64,000 bases of DNA from Paraspadella gotoi (lineage: Eukaryota; Chaetognatha). Position 1 is the stretch's first letter; every line of letters begins with the position of its first letter. The stretch covers positions 349,132 to 413,131 of the forward strand of contig CM119266.1 in NCBI GenBank assembly GCA_051294375.1, read 5' to 3'. The notes below the pieces were generated by a model. The model was not told the DNA's origin, did no database searches, and saw only the letters and a list, made by a program, of their open reading frames with translations. Shown piece after piece: positions 61,401-64,000 of this stretch. Position numbers and translations under genes: made by a program.

Positions 61401-63704
61401 CTGTTCAGGTTTTTTTAGATTCTAGATTGAACTTCCCGAATTCTTTATTATATTGGTAATATAAGTTTTGGATTATCTGCAGATTTCGGGTCAACTTTCC
61501 AATCTGCAAAAGACAAAACCCATCGGAAACGCCATTTCCATTCCAATTCCTGCTAACAGTGCTGCTGGTAAGATTTCCAAAAGTTAAAGGTCTCCTTTAC
61601 AACAGCACTGATTCGGGGTTTTCCTCTCGCAGGTCAGCAATCGTCGTCAAACGGAGCCCCGATGCCGACGATACACATTCCTCAGGGCGGCGGGGCCGCG
61701 ATCGTCCGACCCGTGGCCCCTCAACCCCAACAGCAGAAGGGAACCGTAAGGGAACTTCTCTCCAATCAGGGTAAACTTGCCGGCGACAAACACTTTGACA
61801 ACAGCGGCAGACAACAAACCACAGTTGCGGCGCTGCTGGAGCAGCGGGGACAGGAAAGGTAAGTTAATCGACTTTGCTAGTCCTTGAGTAAGGCTAAAAT
61901 AAATATTTTAATCTCAAACTTTAAATGCTTAAAATCTCCATGAAGGTCCACATCATCTCCCCGACCATCTTCGGAGCATCCGATCGTTTTCGAGCTGCCG
62001 AGATCTTTCAACAAAGCCACTCTGGCCGGAACTCACCAGCAAATCACTTTCACTGGCGCGCAAGGTGGGTGTGAGAGTTTTCAAAGGTTCGTGCTCTGAC
62101 AGATCCAATAATTAATGACTAACTTTGACATTCTTAGGTCAAAAGCTTTGCTTTCTCCTTCCCAATGACATCATTCAGAAAGGTTCCGTGAAATTCCAAT
62201 ACGACCCGAAATCGAAACATGTTACGGTAAGCGAATAAGTCCATCGTGTGCAGTTATATATTTAATATATATTCTAATACACTTTAATACTTACTATATA
62301 TATAATTACTATATATATACTTATATATATATATACTTTACAATAATAATCTACAAACTGATAAAAACGACCTTAACTTAAGCGGTATTCTTCTTTCCTA
62401 ACTTCTTTCCTCGGGTTTCTGTTTCTTTTTAGGTTGTGTCAACCGCCGGCGGAGAGACGTCATCTCCTCAGATGGCGTTCCCCGTTGTACCGTCGGGTCA
62501 AAAGCCGCCGCCACCCATCATCCTTAGCGGCGGAAGGGGTGGGGCGCCGATCCCGAGGATGGCGCAAGGTGGAATCCCGTCCAACCCTCTAACAGCGCAA
62601 CAAGGAAACCGACAGTGGAACAGGTTGGCATATTATTTATCAATTTTCATAACTAATCTTTGAAACTGCAGTTCGGTACCAGAATTTTTTTTTTCCGCCG
62701 CACCCTCTCATTTACAGACAAGGTAGCCCTTCGGGACAGCAACGCGTACCCGTGGATCCGCAGACCATCATCCAGTGCTATATCTGCAAGGGAAAAGTTA
62801 TGGCGCAGGACTTGCCGTTGCACGTGAAAAACGCTCACCACAACCAGCCGGAAAACGTGAAGCAACAGGCATTGCGCGCGCGATACACGACCGGCCCCAA
62901 TATAGCTCCCAAGCCCTCTCCGCCGGTCATCACACTGGACGATTCCCCGCGAAAGCCATTCGGAAATCAGAGGTCCGGATCACAGACGCGGGGCGTGGTC
63001 GGTTCCGGTTCGCAAGCGGGAAGTTTGAGGATAAACCCAACGTTACAGGCCGGCAAGGGTGAGTGCTCGAAGAATAAATGTCGTTTTTAATTTGAGGATA
63101 TTTATAGATTATTTTTGTCCACCCTTAAAGATGTGTATAAGGTCTCAGTGATTGAACGTATTTTCTCAGGCACAATGAATCCACAGGCGCGACTCTCGCA
63201 AACGCTCAGCGTGGGATCGGGAAGCAACGGCAACGCTGACTCGACAGGAGGAATTTATCCTTGCAAATGGTTAGTTTTTCTGGTTAACACCTTTTGAGAG
63301 ATCTCTGACTGAACGCATCCCGCACATTCAGGTGTCCGGCCAAGTTTTACGCAAAGCACACCCAGTTTGCCCACTGCCTCAAGGAGCACTATAATCAGAT
63401 AATCAAAGAAGAGCGTGGAAGTTTCGAAAAGTTTCTGCAAGACTCGCAAAAAGTAAGTTTAATTAACGTAGTAGACTTTAGGTTTAAGGCTATTTTAGTT
63501 TCACGATTTTTCGGGATATAATAAATATTAAATAAATATAATAAATAATAGTAACCGAAAAACAAATTTATTTTGATTAAATATTTCCGATTTTCTCCAC
63601 AGATGACGCCCTCGTCTCGAAAATCAGAAAAGGGAGAGGACGGGGAGAAGAAGGAAACTGGGCCCGAGAGGAAGGCTGCCGAGGAAGTGAAAGCGGATGC
63701 TTAA
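58476..63704 (+). CDS. mep-1: MEP-1 zinc-finger protein
   Basis: 1188-aa nuclear zinc-finger protein. Exons: 58476-59296, 59374-59541, 59765-59918, 59983-60189, 60258-60446, 60516-60788, 60874-61020, 61103-61252, 61325-61408, 61483-61567, 61633-61858, 61946-62064, 62138-62226, 62433-62623, 62718-63058, 63170-63269, 63332-63452, 63603-63704. Phases all agree. Residues 1-240 are acidic and Ser-rich. A helical block with LRPAEKLLFNLG starts near 333. Fingers: ~405, ~435 (split by an intron), a C2HC finger ~470, two more ~530-590, then a Pro/Gln/Gly-rich region, a finger near 990 and the last near 1110 (split). Seven metal-binding modules plus the LRPAEK block match MEP-1, which in C. elegans and Drosophila joins Mi-2 to silence genes (established knowledge). 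The start at 58476 was preferred over an in-frame ATG at 58368 because the intervening sequence is AT-rich and non-acidic. Confidence 0.82.
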
Positions 63705-64000
63705 ACCGCCGTGCCCTCGCTAAACTTCGTCCTTCTGTCTCCCTAGTGACGTAAAGCTTAACACTCCGGCGGACTCTGCTTTGTATTTATTCGATTAAAT
63801 CTATTCCTTCCCGCTCTTCCGATTTAAAACCAACAAAAACAACAAGATTGGTTCGCTAAACTCTTTTTCGCGACTTGATCTGATGGTCGATTCATTTTTA
63901 GCCAAATATCCGAACTCAGAGCCCTGACCCCAACCCCCCCCTTCTCTTTCTATCCGGTGCGCTCTTTATCTAAGATTTCCTCGAAGTTAAACTGCGATGT
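63705..64000. other. 3' flank of mep-1
   Basis: No canonical AATAAA is seen; GATTAAATC at 63794-63802 is a weak candidate poly(A) signal. A C-rich run (CCCCAACCCCCCCC) lies near 63930. No other gene before the window edge. Confidence 0.4.

Overview
The window is animal nuclear DNA: intron-rich genes (GT-AG introns, many of 50-200 nt), GC-richer exons in AT-rich flanks, many (GA)n/(CT)n tracts and a heavy load of small transposon-like elements. Two MEP-1-type zinc-finger genes, an ABCB6/HMT-1-type transporter and two secreted GCC2/GCC3-like cysteine-rich proteins suggest an ecdysozoan, possibly a nematode outside the Caenorhabditis lineage. That placement is an inference with modest confidence. 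All gene models were spliced by hand; unless stated otherwise, exon phases agree across every junction.

Layout. 1-3.7 kb: intergenic. 3.7-10 kb (+): 14-exon MEP-1-like zinc-finger gene. 10.4-17.1 kb: a pair of 1.39-kb inverted-repeat arms bracketing the first four exons of an unrecognised gene (11.9-19.1 kb, +). 19.8-32.4 kb (+): five-exon secreted cysteine-rich gene (GCC1) that appears to hold two other same-strand genes in its introns: an unrecognised 324-aa protein gene (21.3-23.6 kb) and a complete beta-1,3-galactosyltransferase-family (GT31) gene (27.9-32.0 kb). Its fourth intron also holds an LTR-flanked mini-retrotransposon (25.2-26.0 kb). 32.5-34.3 kb: element with long terminal inverted repeats (TIRs). 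35.2-36.9 kb (+): GCC2, a paralogue of GCC1 with the same exon count and intron phases. 37.1-44.0 kb (-): eleven 3' exons of an ABCB6-type half-transporter, tail-to-tail with GCC2; its N-terminal exons were not found. 44-58.4 kb: a gene-poor, repeat-rich stretch. 58.5-63.7 kb (+): 18-exon mep-1 gene with seven zinc fingers, preceded by a CCAAT-box promoter region.

No operon or shared pathway links all the genes. MEP-1 proteins are nuclear and act with Mi-2-type chromatin repressors. The transporter is a membrane ATPase of the haem/heavy-metal group. The galactosyltransferase is a Golgi enzyme, and the GCC proteins are predicted to be secreted. The most unusual content is (i) the nested-gene architecture of GCC1, (ii) a dispersed family of small inverted-repeat elements carrying a hammerhead-ribozyme-like core, (iii) several element families with clean target-site duplications (three 8-bp hAT-like copies, an AACGGTTA-rich element, a TA-flanked element), (iv) the mini-LTR element, and (v) the large inverted repeat around gene exons.
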